Source of the DNA: BOKV01 sp041739465
GTDB lineage: Bacteria > Pseudomonadota > Alphaproteobacteria > Rhizobiales > Rhizobiaceae
Length of the DNA: 64,000 nt
Direction: 5' to 3'
Assembly (NCBI GenBank): GCA_041739465.1
Contig: JBGSNX010000008.1
Coordinates: 70,854 to 134,853 of the forward strand
Of the stretch, positions 18,801 through 26,607 are shown one piece after another. The position numbers were made by a program, and so were the translations under genes. The notes beneath the pieces are model-generated. The model had not been told where the DNA came from. It saw nothing but the letters and a program-made list of their open reading frames with translations, and did not search any database. Each line of letters begins with the position of its first letter. Position 1 is the first letter of the stretch.

Positions 18801-19658
18801 GCTGATTGTGTTGTTGACGCTGAAACCCGCGGCACTCCAAGTGCCTATGCCCCGCGGCAGCGCGTTGACGCTGGTTATGCCGGTCACGTTGTGGATGGAC
18901 TCGTCGTAAAGGATGGTCGCAGTGTGAGTGCCGTCGGGATAACTGGCGAGCAAAGTCCCGTTGTCGTCGCCGTTCGAGGTTCCTGATGTGACTGCTGTGC
19001 TGACCTGGAAATCGCACTGAGCCTGGTTCGCGGCAATTGCGCCTGTACTGCCAGCCCCGGTTCCGGGGCCAATTATGTAAACCGGCGAACCGGTCACGGC
19101 GCTGAGCGTCGGATTGCCGGCATTGCCGGTGAACGTCACAAAATCACAACGGTCACTGGCAAAGCCTGAATTGTTGCTGTCGACGGCATCAACATCCGTC
19201 AATTGGAAATTGAGACCGTTCACGCCAAAAGGCGTACCCCCATTCAGGATTTCAAGCAGCAGCGTGTTTGTTGATCCACCGATGCCGCCGCCGGTCAGGT
19301 TCGGGTTCCAGACTTGCCAGATGCTGACCTGCGTTCCGAAAGTATTGACGCCGCCATCTGTGAGCAGGTCATCAGGGAAATTCCCCGCTGACGAGCCATT
19401 GGCGCGGGTGACCGAGAAGCGGAAATCCAGTTGAAAGCCGAACTGGTCGCTGACCGTGTAGGTGTTCGGACCCAAACTCAGGGGCGTCCAAGTGTAGGGC
19501 GCTGTGCCCCAATTCAGGGAAAAATTCCCGGCAAGTGCGGAACTGGCCGTCAGAAATGACGAGGCGACAACTCCAAAACCAAAAGCAAGGCGTGCAAGAG
19601 TGCGCCCGACACAACAGCCGCGCGAAAGCAGGGAGTTGGTGCTGGCGGCACCTCTCAC
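15879..19658 (-). CDS. Giant multidomain DUF11 surface protein, 1259 aa
   Basis: Probable adhesin-like surface protein and first gene of the locus. Order of parts: signal peptide (about 1-43, ending SSALA); an all-beta N-terminal region to about residue 275; one DUF11 module (ISLTKSTPTTTYTAAGQVIT...); three prealbumin/SpaA-like repeats of ~115 residues (about 400-750); a cadherin-like Ig domain (DAVNDDFSSVPINGLAGGAT to TAVATIVV). After these come a galactose-binding-like module (LAVNGGIETPVV, PGWSTNDTGIEVWGTG, WAHRGRAGPDTARLTV) and two DUF11 repeats, the last ending the chain at ITQSDVDVLQ. The start is a GTG at 19658 with AAGG a few bases upstream. Low Lys and high Thr, Ala, Gly and Val are typical of secreted beta proteins. 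No LPXTG, PEP-CTERM or type 1 secretion signal is visible at the C-terminus. Confidence 0.72.
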   Translation of the reverse strand: MRGAASTNSLLSRGCCVGRTLARLAFGFGVVASSFLTASSALAGNFSLNWGTAPYTWTPLSLGPNTYTVSDQFGFQLDFRFSVTRANGSSAGNFPDDLLTDGGVNTFGTQVSIWQVWNPNLTGGGIGGSTNTLLLEILNGGTPFGVNGLNFQLTDVDAVDSNNSGFASDRCDFVTFTGNAGNPTLSAVTGSPVYIIGPGTGAGSTGAIAANQAQCDFQVSTAVTSGTSNGDDNGTLLASYPDGTHTATILYDESIHNVTGITSVNALPRGIGTWSAAGFSVNNTISLTKSTPTTTYTAAGQVITYTYVVTNNGPLPINTGQNIEIQDDKIGTFTCGTISTPVASGATHSCTANYTIVAGDMAVANVTNNAIAGVGTGTQSFATRLQSNTAQAVVQNGNFGTVKVRKISLGGTTTFAFSGATNLASTPASILTATPGVAAPVAPTPINVTTVGTAVTITETAVAGYALTGFTCSDANSVVTGNPASFGTFVSAKRVGTIPATNVRVGADITCTFTNQRPTVRVQKISLGGATTFAFSGATNLASTPASIVTATPGVAAPVAPTPINVTTVGTAVTMTESAVAGYALTGFTCTDANSALTGNPASFGTFVVATRVGTIPATNVRAGADITCTFTNTRTATVKVQKTTLGGFGGPFSFARTNLAAIANITTTAAATPQPATPTARAITTLATNVTITETVAAGYALTAASCTDANSAVTGNSGTIGTLAGTVLTIPAINVQAGADFTCTFTNTNSAIDAVNDDFSSVPINGLAGGATATVFTNDTLGGAAFANAAVIATITNIGGLTGVVINSDGTISVPPGTTAGTYNVTYQICETATPANCDTAVATIVVSTSPPSGGTSCSGTNLAVNGGIETPVVAASSYTLFGVNAVPGWSTNDTGIEVWGTGFNGVPAHTGNAFMEMNANIGTSILTQTPSAIQRRAQLDVYWAHRGRAGPDTARLTVADNGGGSTTTPNFTTGTAAWSVYSTTHIATATATGVTLAFDSISSSGGASLGNFIDTVEVCQTYVTVDKSFVSKTDVDASSSDTDADTVQYQFAIANPAGNNRSMGSLSVFDDKIGTINITTPASGDANTNGFLDPGETWLVNASYSLTQTDVDAATVVNVAYAQGSTGTATIRSDDDTVTLPLTGSPAFAVTKTASATGFTTGNIQNAPSGTVVTYTYVVTNTGNQTITSIALSDVHNASGPVPTPSGETLSSDVAPSADSTDATVSNGIWSSLAPGDSVTFTGTYTITQSDVDVLQ
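17410..18463 (-). repeat. Three tandem prealbumin/SpaA-like repeats inside the 1259-aa gene
   Basis: Three consecutive ~345-base coding repeats (approx. 18115-18463, 17764-18108, 17410-17752). Each begins VxVxKxxLGG and ends GADxTCTFTN. The first two are nearly identical over long stretches, including the shared run TPGVAAPVAPTPINVTTVGT; the third is diverged (TLGGFGGPFSFARTNL). The two close copies indicate recent duplication or homogenisation, and could cause length variation between strains or assembly errors. Confidence 0.8.
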
Positions 19659-19847
19659 TTGCCCTTCGGAAATCAGAACTCACCCCCTGCAAAAACACTG
19701 TCCAATCCGCAGGAAAACCCTAGTCGATTCGACTTGGCGGGGGCTGCCGGAGGCAAGGTTATCAACAGGCAATGGGCGGGTTCCAATCCTGTCTGAAAGG
19801 AGACATTTTCAACTTTAGAGTGTGGTTGCTTAAAGTTTTAGCTTTGT

Positions 19848-19875
19848 GCTGACCCAGCTTTTAACCTGGGTCAGC
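19848..19875. promoter_or_regulatory. 10-bp inverted repeat in the DUF11 / GGDEF-EAL divergent region
   Basis: Perfect arms GCTGACCCAG (19848-19857) and CTGGGTCAGC (19866-19875) around an 8-base centre. It sits in the 281-base region between two divergent genes, 65 bases before the GGDEF-EAL ATG, and has no T-run on either side. A dimeric regulator operator is the simplest reading; a stem-loop in the mRNA leader is the alternative. Confidence 0.45.
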
Positions 19876-19939
19876 TAACGTATCGGCAGGTTGCTTGCCA
19901 AAGCCGGCGAGGAATGCCCCACCACTGCCGAGTGCCCCC

Positions 19940-21511
19940 ATGTTCCGATTGAACGAGACAGAGCGTACCAAGATTTTCACCGTGGCGATCATCACGGTGA
20001 TTGTTTGCTATGCTTCTTTGACCTTGCAAATTGTCATGGTCGTGCTGCCCGCTTTGGCAGCCGTTCAGCTCGGCTTTCTGGCAGCATTGCCGATCCCCTT
20101 GTTGAGCACGTTGATCACGACAGCGACCGTTTCATACGTGCTTTTCCGCTATATCAACGAACTGCGCGGTGTTGGTGAACTGGCCTATGTCGATGAGCTG
20201 ACAGGTCTTGCAAACCGCCGCCAGTTCGACAGCAAACTCAAGATAGAAATTTCAAGGGCCAAGCGCCAAGGCGTTGATTGCGCTGTTCTTTACCTCGATC
20301 TCGACAAATTCAAGCACATCAATGACAGCTACGGCCACGAAGCTGGGGACATGGTCATTCAGCAGTTTGCCAGCAGGATTGCCGCAAACCTGCGTGGGGA
20401 AGATTTCGTTGCACGGCTTGCAGGCGATGAATTTGCCGCGGTCGTCACCCACATCAGTTCCCAGGAAGACATCGAACTCGTCGCACAACGCATTTTTGCG
20501 TCCATGAGCAAGCCGATCCGTTTCCGTTCCAAGCAAATTTATGCTGGCGTGTCGATCGGTGCATCGGTGGTGGAATCAGGCTCGATAAGCGCCGACGAGG
20601 CATTGCGCCGCGCCGACTTCGCCCTGTTTCAGGCCAAGGAAGCGGGCCGCAACAACCTTCAGATTTTCTCGCCAGACATGGAAGAGCGCATCCGCAATCG
20701 CGGCAAGATCGAAAACGACCTGCGCGATGCAATTGCCAACGACCGGTTCCAGATCAATTATCAGCCATTGATCTCGCAGTCAGACCGCAAGGTTCTTGGC
20801 GTTGAGGCATTCGTGCGCTGGGTGCACCCCGAGCGCGGATCCATCTCACCATCTGTGTTTATCCCGGTTGCCGAGCAGATTGGCCTCATCGATAAACTTG
20901 GCAATCTGATCCTGCACAGGGCATGCATCGAGACACTGGCTTTGCGCCCGATAAAGCTGGCGGTGAATGTCTCGCCGGTCCAGTTCATGCAGCCTTCCTT
21001 TGTGCCAAGCCTTCGCGAAATCCTTGCCAGCACGACGTTCGAACCAAGCCGTCTTGAGATCGAGATCACCGAACAGGTGTTCCGCACGGACCCGGTGCGG
21101 ACCCGCGAAACCATTGCCAAACTGCGGGCAATTGGAGTTCGGGTGGCGCTCGATGATTTCGGAACCGGCTTCTCCTCCATGGCGTACCTGCGCGATTTTC
21201 CGCTGGACCGCATCAAGATCGACCGTTCGTTCATCAGCGAGATTGACAGCTCGCACCAGTCCTTGAACCTTGTCTCCCACATGATCGAACTGGGCAGCTC
21301 GCTCGGCCTTTCGGTAACTGTCGAAGGCGTTGAAACCGCTGACCAATTGGCACTGCTCAAATCAAAGGGGCTCAACGAGTTGCAGGGATATCTTTTCTCG
21401 CATCCGTTGACCGCTGAAGAGCTGCTGCGCTTTGATCTGACCACTACGCTCGGGGACACAAAAGAAACTCCCCTGGCCCCGCGCGCACCCGGCTTGCGCC
21501 TGGTCGGTTAG
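19940..21511 (+). CDS. Membrane-bound GGDEF-EAL c-di-GMP enzyme
   Basis: Bifunctional-type cyclic-di-GMP protein, 523 residues. Two or three N-terminal membrane helices (about residues 12-80) lead into a GGDEF domain with RLAGDEF in place of GGDEF, a substitution still found in active cyclases, and an I-site RGED five residues before it. The EAL domain follows: EAFVRW (Phe for the usual Leu), NVSPVQF, EITE, DDFGTGFSS, IKIDRSFI, TVEGVET and LQGYLFS, so all metal- and base-binding residues are present. Both activities are therefore possible. The ATG at 19940 is preferred to the TTG at 19895. Divergent from the DUF11 surface locus, which would suit c-di-GMP control of adhesion. Ends in TAG. Confidence 0.9.
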   Translation: MFRLNETERTKIFTVAIITVIVCYASLTLQIVMVVLPALAAVQLGFLAALPIPLLSTLITTATVSYVLFRYINELRGVGELAYVDELTGLANRRQFDSKLKIEISRAKRQGVDCAVLYLDLDKFKHINDSYGHEAGDMVIQQFASRIAANLRGEDFVARLAGDEFAAVVTHISSQEDIELVAQRIFASMSKPIRFRSKQIYAGVSIGASVVESGSISADEALRRADFALFQAKEAGRNNLQIFSPDMEERIRNRGKIENDLRDAIANDRFQINYQPLISQSDRKVLGVEAFVRWVHPERGSISPSVFIPVAEQIGLIDKLGNLILHRACIETLALRPIKLAVNVSPVQFMQPSFVPSLREILASTTFEPSRLEIEITEQVFRTDPVRTRETIAKLRAIGVRVALDDFGTGFSSMAYLRDFPLDRIKIDRSFISEIDSSHQSLNLVSHMIELGSSLGLSVTVEGVETADQLALLKSKGLNELQGYLFSHPLTAEELLRFDLTTTLGDTKETPLAPRAPGLRLVG

Positions 21512-21732
21512 GTCGACAAAAAGACCGGCGACCGGAAAAGCACCATTGGTATTGCGGGCTGGGCGCTGCCACAGGCCAACTCCAGTACACAAGAAAAAAG
21601 CAATTCACATTCTCTACAAGCCCTTGTAGTGTCTCCCAAGAAACTGACAAAACCCGTCTCTTGAACAGGCTCCCAACCCCCGGGAACCTGAGAGGGGCGG
21701 GATAAAAATATCAGGGGAACCGGGGTAATCGG

Positions 21733-22635
21733 ATGGAATATTTCGTTCAGCAATTGGTGAACGGGCTTACGCTTGGCTCGATTTATGGATTGATCGCCAT
21801 CGGCTACACGATGGTTTACGGCATCATCGGCATGATCAATTTTGCCCATGGCGATATTTTCATGCTTGGCGGCTTCGTTGCCCTCATCGTCTTCCTTGTC
21901 CTCACCAGCGTGTTTGCATCTGTCCCGGTGGTCATCGCCCTTCTCATCATGATGATCGTCGGAATGCTGGTCTGTGGCCTGTGGAACTGGACCATCGAAA
22001 AGATTGCCTACAGGCCATTGCGCGGATCGTTTCGCCTTGCACCGCTGATTACGGCAATCGGCATTTCCATCGCCCTTTCAAACTTCATCCAGGTGACCCA
22101 GGGTCCGCGCAACAAGCCGATCCCGCCGATGGTCTCCCAGAACTATGAAATCCTCGGGATCAACATTTCCCTCAAGCAGGTGGTAATCGTGATCATCACC
22201 ACGATCCTGCTGGCAGTGTTCTGGTACATTGTGAACAAGACGCCGCTTGGACGTGCACAACGCGCCTGCGAGCAAGACCGCAAGATGGCCGCCCTGCTGG
22301 GCGTCGACGTTGACCGCACCATTTCGATAACCTTTGTGATGGGCGCGGCATTGGCCGCCGTCGCGGGCACCATGTACCTGATGTATTACGGGGTAGTGGT
22401 GTTTACCGACGGCTTTGTGCCTGGCGTCAAGGCGTTTACCGCCGCGGTGCTTGGCGGCATCGGCTCACTGCCTGGCGCTGTTGTCGGCGGGTTGCTGATC
22501 GGCCTCATCGAGTCGCTTTGGTCAGCCTATTTCTCCATTGATTACAAGGACGTGGCGACTTTCTCGATCCTTGCAATCGTGCTCATTTTCAAACCGACCG
22601 GCATCCTCGGCCGGCCTGAGGTTGAAAAGGTCTGA
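21733..22635 (+). CDS. livH: Branched-chain amino-acid ABC transporter permease LivH
   Basis: Inner-membrane permease of the HAAT family, 300 residues with about eight helices. The opening FVQQLVNGLTLGSIYGLIAI and GYTMVYGIIGMINFAHGDIF are the standard LivH signature; RACEQDRKMAALLGVDVDRT is the EAA-like coupling loop that docks on LivG/LivF, and GGIGSLPGAVVGG follows. First gene of livHMGF-DUF6867-livJ. The 221-base spacer upstream has a small inverted repeat (21614-21629) but no promoter I can identify with confidence. Six bases separate its stop from livM. Confidence 0.93.
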   Translation: MEYFVQQLVNGLTLGSIYGLIAIGYTMVYGIIGMINFAHGDIFMLGGFVALIVFLVLTSVFASVPVVIALLIMMIVGMLVCGLWNWTIEKIAYRPLRGSFRLAPLITAIGISIALSNFIQVTQGPRNKPIPPMVSQNYEILGINISLKQVVIVIITTILLAVFWYIVNKTPLGRAQRACEQDRKMAALLGVDVDRTISITFVMGAALAAVAGTMYLMYYGVVVFTDGFVPGVKAFTAAVLGGIGSLPGAVVGGLLIGLIESLWSAYFSIDYKDVATFSILAIVLIFKPTGILGRPEVEKV

Positions 22636-22640
22636 TCCCC

Positions 22641-24305
22641 ATGGCGACTCCAAATCAGGAACAATCGGCGTCGGCAACGCCGAACTACGCAGCCGCAGCC
22701 ACCGAAGCATTTTGGGCTGGGGTCATCACCCTTGGGCTTTTCGTGTTGTTCATCGGGCTGGAAACCACCCAGAACATTCGCAACGAACTGATCCTTGTCC
22801 AGCGCTGGTTTCTGCTTGCGGTATTCGTGGCAATCGCTGCGGCAGGCCGGTTCGCGCTCGTCGCCTGGATCAGGCCGGGAATGGCCGAACGGCGCGAGAG
22901 AAGAGCTTCGGAACCTGCCCGAAAGAAAATATTCATCGTTGAGAATGCACGCATTCTGACCTTGATCGGCCTCATCTTTTATCCCGTGATTTTCTTCCTC
23001 AACAAGGCACTCACTTATGCCGGCCTTTTTGGGGCAAACAACGCCAGCACCGGCGGCATGTTTGCAGATATCGTTGCAAGCTTCTCCAAATTATTGACCA
23101 CCATCAGCAGCCTCGTGTTCCTCTCCATTCTGGCAATCCTGTTTTTCAAGATCATCTGGAGCGGATTGTCTGGAATCGGCGCGCAGGAAAAACCCAAGGC
23201 AATTGATGGTCAGGGCCTGATCAGCGTTCGCATGGACCAGTTGGCGTTGGCTGCGATGATCCTCTACCCCGTTGCCATCCTGATCAATTTCTCGATCGGC
23301 GGATCCCTGAAATGGGTCGACAATTTCGGCATCCAAATCCTGATCTATGTGATGCTCGCATGGGGGCTGAACATCGTGGTTGGTCTCGCCGGCCTGCTCG
23401 ATCTGGGCTATGTGGCCTTTTACGCGGTTGGTGCCTACTCATACGCATTGTTGTCGCTTCATTTCGGGCTGTCATTCTGGACGCTTCTGCCGCTGGCCGG
23501 CATTTTTGCAGCACTTTGGGGGGTGATCCTTGGCTTCCCGGTATTGCGCCTGCGCGGCGATTACCTAGCCATTGTCACGCTGGCATTTGGTGAAATCATC
23601 CGGCTTGTGCTTATCAACTGGACATCGGTTACCAAAGGCACTTTTGGTGTTTCCGGCATTCCGAAGGCAACTTTGTTCGGCATCGAATTTAACGCTTCCC
23701 AGCAGGGCTTTGCAGCAATTTTCGGCTTGCCGCCTTCATCCGCCTATTACAAGATTTTCCTTTACTACCTCATCCTTGCGCTGGCTTTGCTGACGGCTTT
23801 TGTAACCCTTCGGTTGCGCAAGATGCCGATAGGCAGGGCCTGGGAAGCACTGCGTGAAGATGAAGTTGCGTGTCGTTCGCTGGGCATCAACACCACCAAT
23901 ACAAAGCTGACCGCATTTTCAATCGGGGCGATGTTTGGCGGGTTTGCAGGCGCATTCTTCGCGGCGCGCCAAGGCTTCGTTTCACCTGAATCTTTTGTCT
24001 TCCTTGAATCGGCAGTCATCCTGGCGATTGTTGTTCTGGGCGGCATGGGATCATTGACCGGCATTGCAATCGCTGCCGCCGTCATGATCGGCGGCACCGA
24101 AATCCTGCGCGAACTTTCGTTCTTGAAAATGGTGTTCGGACAGGACTTCACACCGGAGCTTTACCGCATGCTGGTCTTCGGATTGGCGATGGTTGTCGTG
24201 ATGATCTACAAGCCCAGAGGCTTTGTGGGCAGCCGTTCACCCACCGCATTCCTGTTTGAGCAAAAGAGCGTTTCGGGCAGTTTCACCAAAGAAGGCCACG
24301 GCTGA
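22641..24305 (+). CDS. livM: Branched-chain amino-acid ABC transporter permease LivM
   Basis: Second permease of the system, 554 residues. The C-terminal ~330 residues are the conserved permease domain: LAWGLNIVVGLAGLLDLGYV, the coupling loop MPIGRAWEALREDEVACRSL, GGMGSLTGI. The N-terminal ~220 residues form an extra block with four or so helices (DUF3382-like and longer), common in alphaproteobacterial LivM. The stop overlaps the livG start (TGATG at 24303-24307), so translation is coupled. Confidence 0.93.
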   Translation: MATPNQEQSASATPNYAAAATEAFWAGVITLGLFVLFIGLETTQNIRNELILVQRWFLLAVFVAIAAAGRFALVAWIRPGMAERRERRASEPARKKIFIVENARILTLIGLIFYPVIFFLNKALTYAGLFGANNASTGGMFADIVASFSKLLTTISSLVFLSILAILFFKIIWSGLSGIGAQEKPKAIDGQGLISVRMDQLALAAMILYPVAILINFSIGGSLKWVDNFGIQILIYVMLAWGLNIVVGLAGLLDLGYVAFYAVGAYSYALLSLHFGLSFWTLLPLAGIFAALWGVILGFPVLRLRGDYLAIVTLAFGEIIRLVLINWTSVTKGTFGVSGIPKATLFGIEFNASQQGFAAIFGLPPSSAYYKIFLYYLILALALLTAFVTLRLRKMPIGRAWEALREDEVACRSLGINTTNTKLTAFSIGAMFGGFAGAFFAARQGFVSPESFVFLESAVILAIVVLGGMGSLTGIAIAAAVMIGGTEILRELSFLKMVFGQDFTPELYRMLVFGLAMVVVMIYKPRGFVGSRSPTAFLFEQKSVSGSFTKEGHG

Positions 24306-25402
24306 TGGAAAGGGCCCTGGAATTGCAGGACAATACAATTTTGTCCGTTGAACATCTGACGATGCGTTTCGGCGGACTGGTGGCAGTCAATGATCTTGGC
24401 TTCAACGCAAAGCGCGGGGAAATCACCGCGCTGATTGGCCCCAATGGTGCAGGCAAAACCACGGTTTTCAATTGCATTACCGGCTTTTACAAACCCACTC
24501 AGGGCATGATCACGATCCACCGCTCCAACGGACAGCAGTTTCAATTGGAGCGGATGGCCGATTTCACAATCACCGCCAAAGCAAAGGTGGCCAGAACCTT
24601 CCAGAACATCCGCTTGTTCTCCGGGATGACCGTTCTGGAAAATCTGCTTGTCGCTCAACACAACAAGCTGATGAAGGCATCAGGCTTCACGGTATTGGGC
24701 CTTTTGGGGTTGGGCGGCTATGCAGCCGCGTCAAGGCAATCCATCGAACTGGCAAAGTATTGGTTGGACAAGGCCGAACTGACCGAACGGGCCGATGACC
24801 CGGCCGGCGACCTACCCTATGGTGCCCAGCGTCGGCTGGAAATCGCCCGAGCCATGTGCACGGAACCCGAGCTGCTTTGCCTTGACGAGCCCGCTGCCGG
24901 CCTGAACCCACGTGAATCATCTGCGCTCAACATTCTCCTCAACGGCATCAAGGCTGAGGGCATCTCCATTCTTCTGATCGAGCACGACATGTCCGTGGTT
25001 ATGGAAATTTCAGACCACATCGTCGTTCTGGATTACGGCGTTAAAATCTCGGACGGTACCCCGCAACACGTCCGCAACGATCCCAAGGTGATCGCAGCTT
25101 ACCTTGGCGTCGACGATGAAGATGAAATCGACGTCCCCGCAGTTTTGCAGGATGTCGCCAAGTTGGAAAAAACGGCTGCCAGCACTGCCCCGAAGCCTGA
25201 GACAAAGGCAAAAGCAAAACCGGCGTCCAAATCTCCAGCCAAGGCGCCGACGAAAGCTGCGCCAGCGGCAACCGCCAAGCAGCCGCCCAAAGCATCAGCA
25301 AAAGCACCTGTGAAGGCGCCCGCAAAAACAGCGGTCAAAACTGCAGCCAAGGCACCTGCAAAAGCTGCTGCCAAACCGACCGGGAAGGGAACGAAGAAAT
25401 GA
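24305..25402 (+). CDS. livG: Branched-chain amino-acid ABC ATPase LivG with Lys/Ala/Pro-rich tail
   Basis: Cytoplasmic ATPase of the Liv system, 365 residues. ATPase landmarks: Walker A GPNGAGKT, Q-loop region TFQNIRLF, signature LPYGAQRRLEIARA, Walker B LLCLDEPAAGL, H-loop LLIEHDMSVVMEISDH. The ATPase ends near residue 265 (KVIAAYLGV). After an acidic linker (DDEDEIDVPAVL) comes a ~90-residue low-complexity tail of repeated AKAP, AKxA and KxPxK units, resembling histone H1 or AlgP-type tails. LivG proteins are normally 250-290 residues, so the tail is an addition. It overlaps livF by ATGA. Confidence 0.93.
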   Translation: MERALELQDNTILSVEHLTMRFGGLVAVNDLGFNAKRGEITALIGPNGAGKTTVFNCITGFYKPTQGMITIHRSNGQQFQLERMADFTITAKAKVARTFQNIRLFSGMTVLENLLVAQHNKLMKASGFTVLGLLGLGGYAAASRQSIELAKYWLDKAELTERADDPAGDLPYGAQRRLEIARAMCTEPELLCLDEPAAGLNPRESSALNILLNGIKAEGISILLIEHDMSVVMEISDHIVVLDYGVKISDGTPQHVRNDPKVIAAYLGVDDEDEIDVPAVLQDVAKLEKTAASTAPKPETKAKAKPASKSPAKAPTKAAPAATAKQPPKASAKAPVKAPAKTAVKTAAKAPAKAAAKPTGKGTKK

Positions 25403-26124
25403 CCGGCCCCTTTCTCAAAGTTGAAAAAGTCGAGACTTACTATGGCTCTATTCGTGCGCTTGCCGGCGTAGATTTCGAGGTGAATTTCGGCGAGATCGTC
25501 ACCATGATCGGTGCCAATGGCGCGGGGAAATCAACCCTGATGATGACGATCTGCGGCAATCCCAAACCGCGCACCGGCCGCATCCTTTTTGATGGCCACG
25601 ACATCACCAACATGCCAACGCATGAAATCATGCGCCTGGGCATTGCCCAATCACCGGAAGGTCGCCGGATTTTTCCACGCATGACCGTGCTGGAAAACCT
25701 TCAGATGGGCGCGATACTGGTGGATGACAAACATTTTGATGACGATCTCAAGCGCATTTTCACCCTTTTTCCACGGCTCAAGGAACGCATTGCACAACGC
25801 GGCGGCACGCTTTCGGGCGGCGAACAGCAAATGCTGGCAATCGCCCGCGCATTGATGAGCCGGCCGCGCTTGTTGTTGCTCGACGAACCTTCACTGGGCC
25901 TTGCGCCATTGATCGTGAAGCAGATTTTCGAGGTCATCCGCGAACTCAACAAGAACGAGAAGCTCACGGTTTTCCTCGTGGAGCAAAACGCGTTTCATGC
26001 TCTCAAGCTGGCGCATCGTGGCTATGTCATGGTCAACGGCCAGATCACGATGTCCGGCACCGGCAAGGAATTGCTAGGCCGCGAAGATGTCCGCGCTGCA
26101 TATCTTGAAGGCGGCAGACACTGA
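25399..26124 (+). CDS. livF: Branched-chain amino-acid ABC ATPase LivF
   Basis: Second ATPase, 241 residues, normal LivF size. Walker A GANGAGKS, Q-loop region SPEGRRIFPRMTVLENLQMG, signature LSGGEQQMLAIARALMSRPR, Walker B LLLLDEPSLGL, H-loop FLVEQNAFHAL. Its ATG overlaps the livG stop by 4 bases (25399-25402). With LivG it powers the LivH/LivM channel. Confidence 0.95.
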   Translation: MTGPFLKVEKVETYYGSIRALAGVDFEVNFGEIVTMIGANGAGKSTLMMTICGNPKPRTGRILFDGHDITNMPTHEIMRLGIAQSPEGRRIFPRMTVLENLQMGAILVDDKHFDDDLKRIFTLFPRLKERIAQRGGTLSGGEQQMLAIARALMSRPRLLLLDEPSLGLAPLIVKQIFEVIRELNKNEKLTVFLVEQNAFHALKLAHRGYVMVNGQITMSGTGKELLGREDVRAAYLEGGRH

Positions 26125-26153
26125 TGACGACAGCAAGGAAGAGGTAGAGGCAA

Positions 26154-26501
26154 ATGCAGGGAATTCTCTACGAAGAGGCCAATGTCTTCCAGTTCATTTT
26201 CATCACCGTTGTGCTTGGCGGTGGAGCGGCATGGATGGCCGGAAAGGCAATGGCTGAGACATGGAAGTCTCGGCAAGTGCTGTTCGGCTATCTGCTGGCA
26301 TTGGGATTAGCCATACGCTTTATCCATTTCGCACTTTTTGAAGCTTCGTTCCTGTCGCTTCAGTTCTATTTTGTTGACACGCTGGTGTTGCTGGTGTTCG
26401 GTTTCATTGGCTTCCAGTTTGCGCGAACCAACCAGATGGTAAACCAGTACTATTGGTTGTACGAAAGAGATACGCCACTTACTTGGCGCAACCGGAATTG
26501 A
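26154..26501 (+). CDS. DUF6867 small membrane protein of the liv operon
   Basis: 115-residue inner-membrane protein with three predicted helices (about 12-30, 44-62, 70-90) and the conserved tail RTNQMVNQYYWLYERDTPLTWR. Matches the DUF6867 pattern that sits between livF and the binding-protein gene in many Hyphomicrobiales, as here (29 bases after livF, 106 before the binding protein). Function unknown; the fixed position suggests an accessory subunit or stability factor for the transporter. Confidence 0.82.
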   Translation: MQGILYEEANVFQFIFITVVLGGGAAWMAGKAMAETWKSRQVLFGYLLALGLAIRFIHFALFEASFLSLQFYFVDTLVLLVFGFIGFQFARTNQMVNQYYWLYERDTPLTWRNRN

Positions 26502-26607
26502 GAAAATCACCGCTTTTGCCAGCGGAAAGAGCAATTCCACCACGGTCGGGGCGGGCGCCGAGGATGGATCGATCAAAGCAGCCCCCGAACCTCAAGGGAG
26601 AACACGT

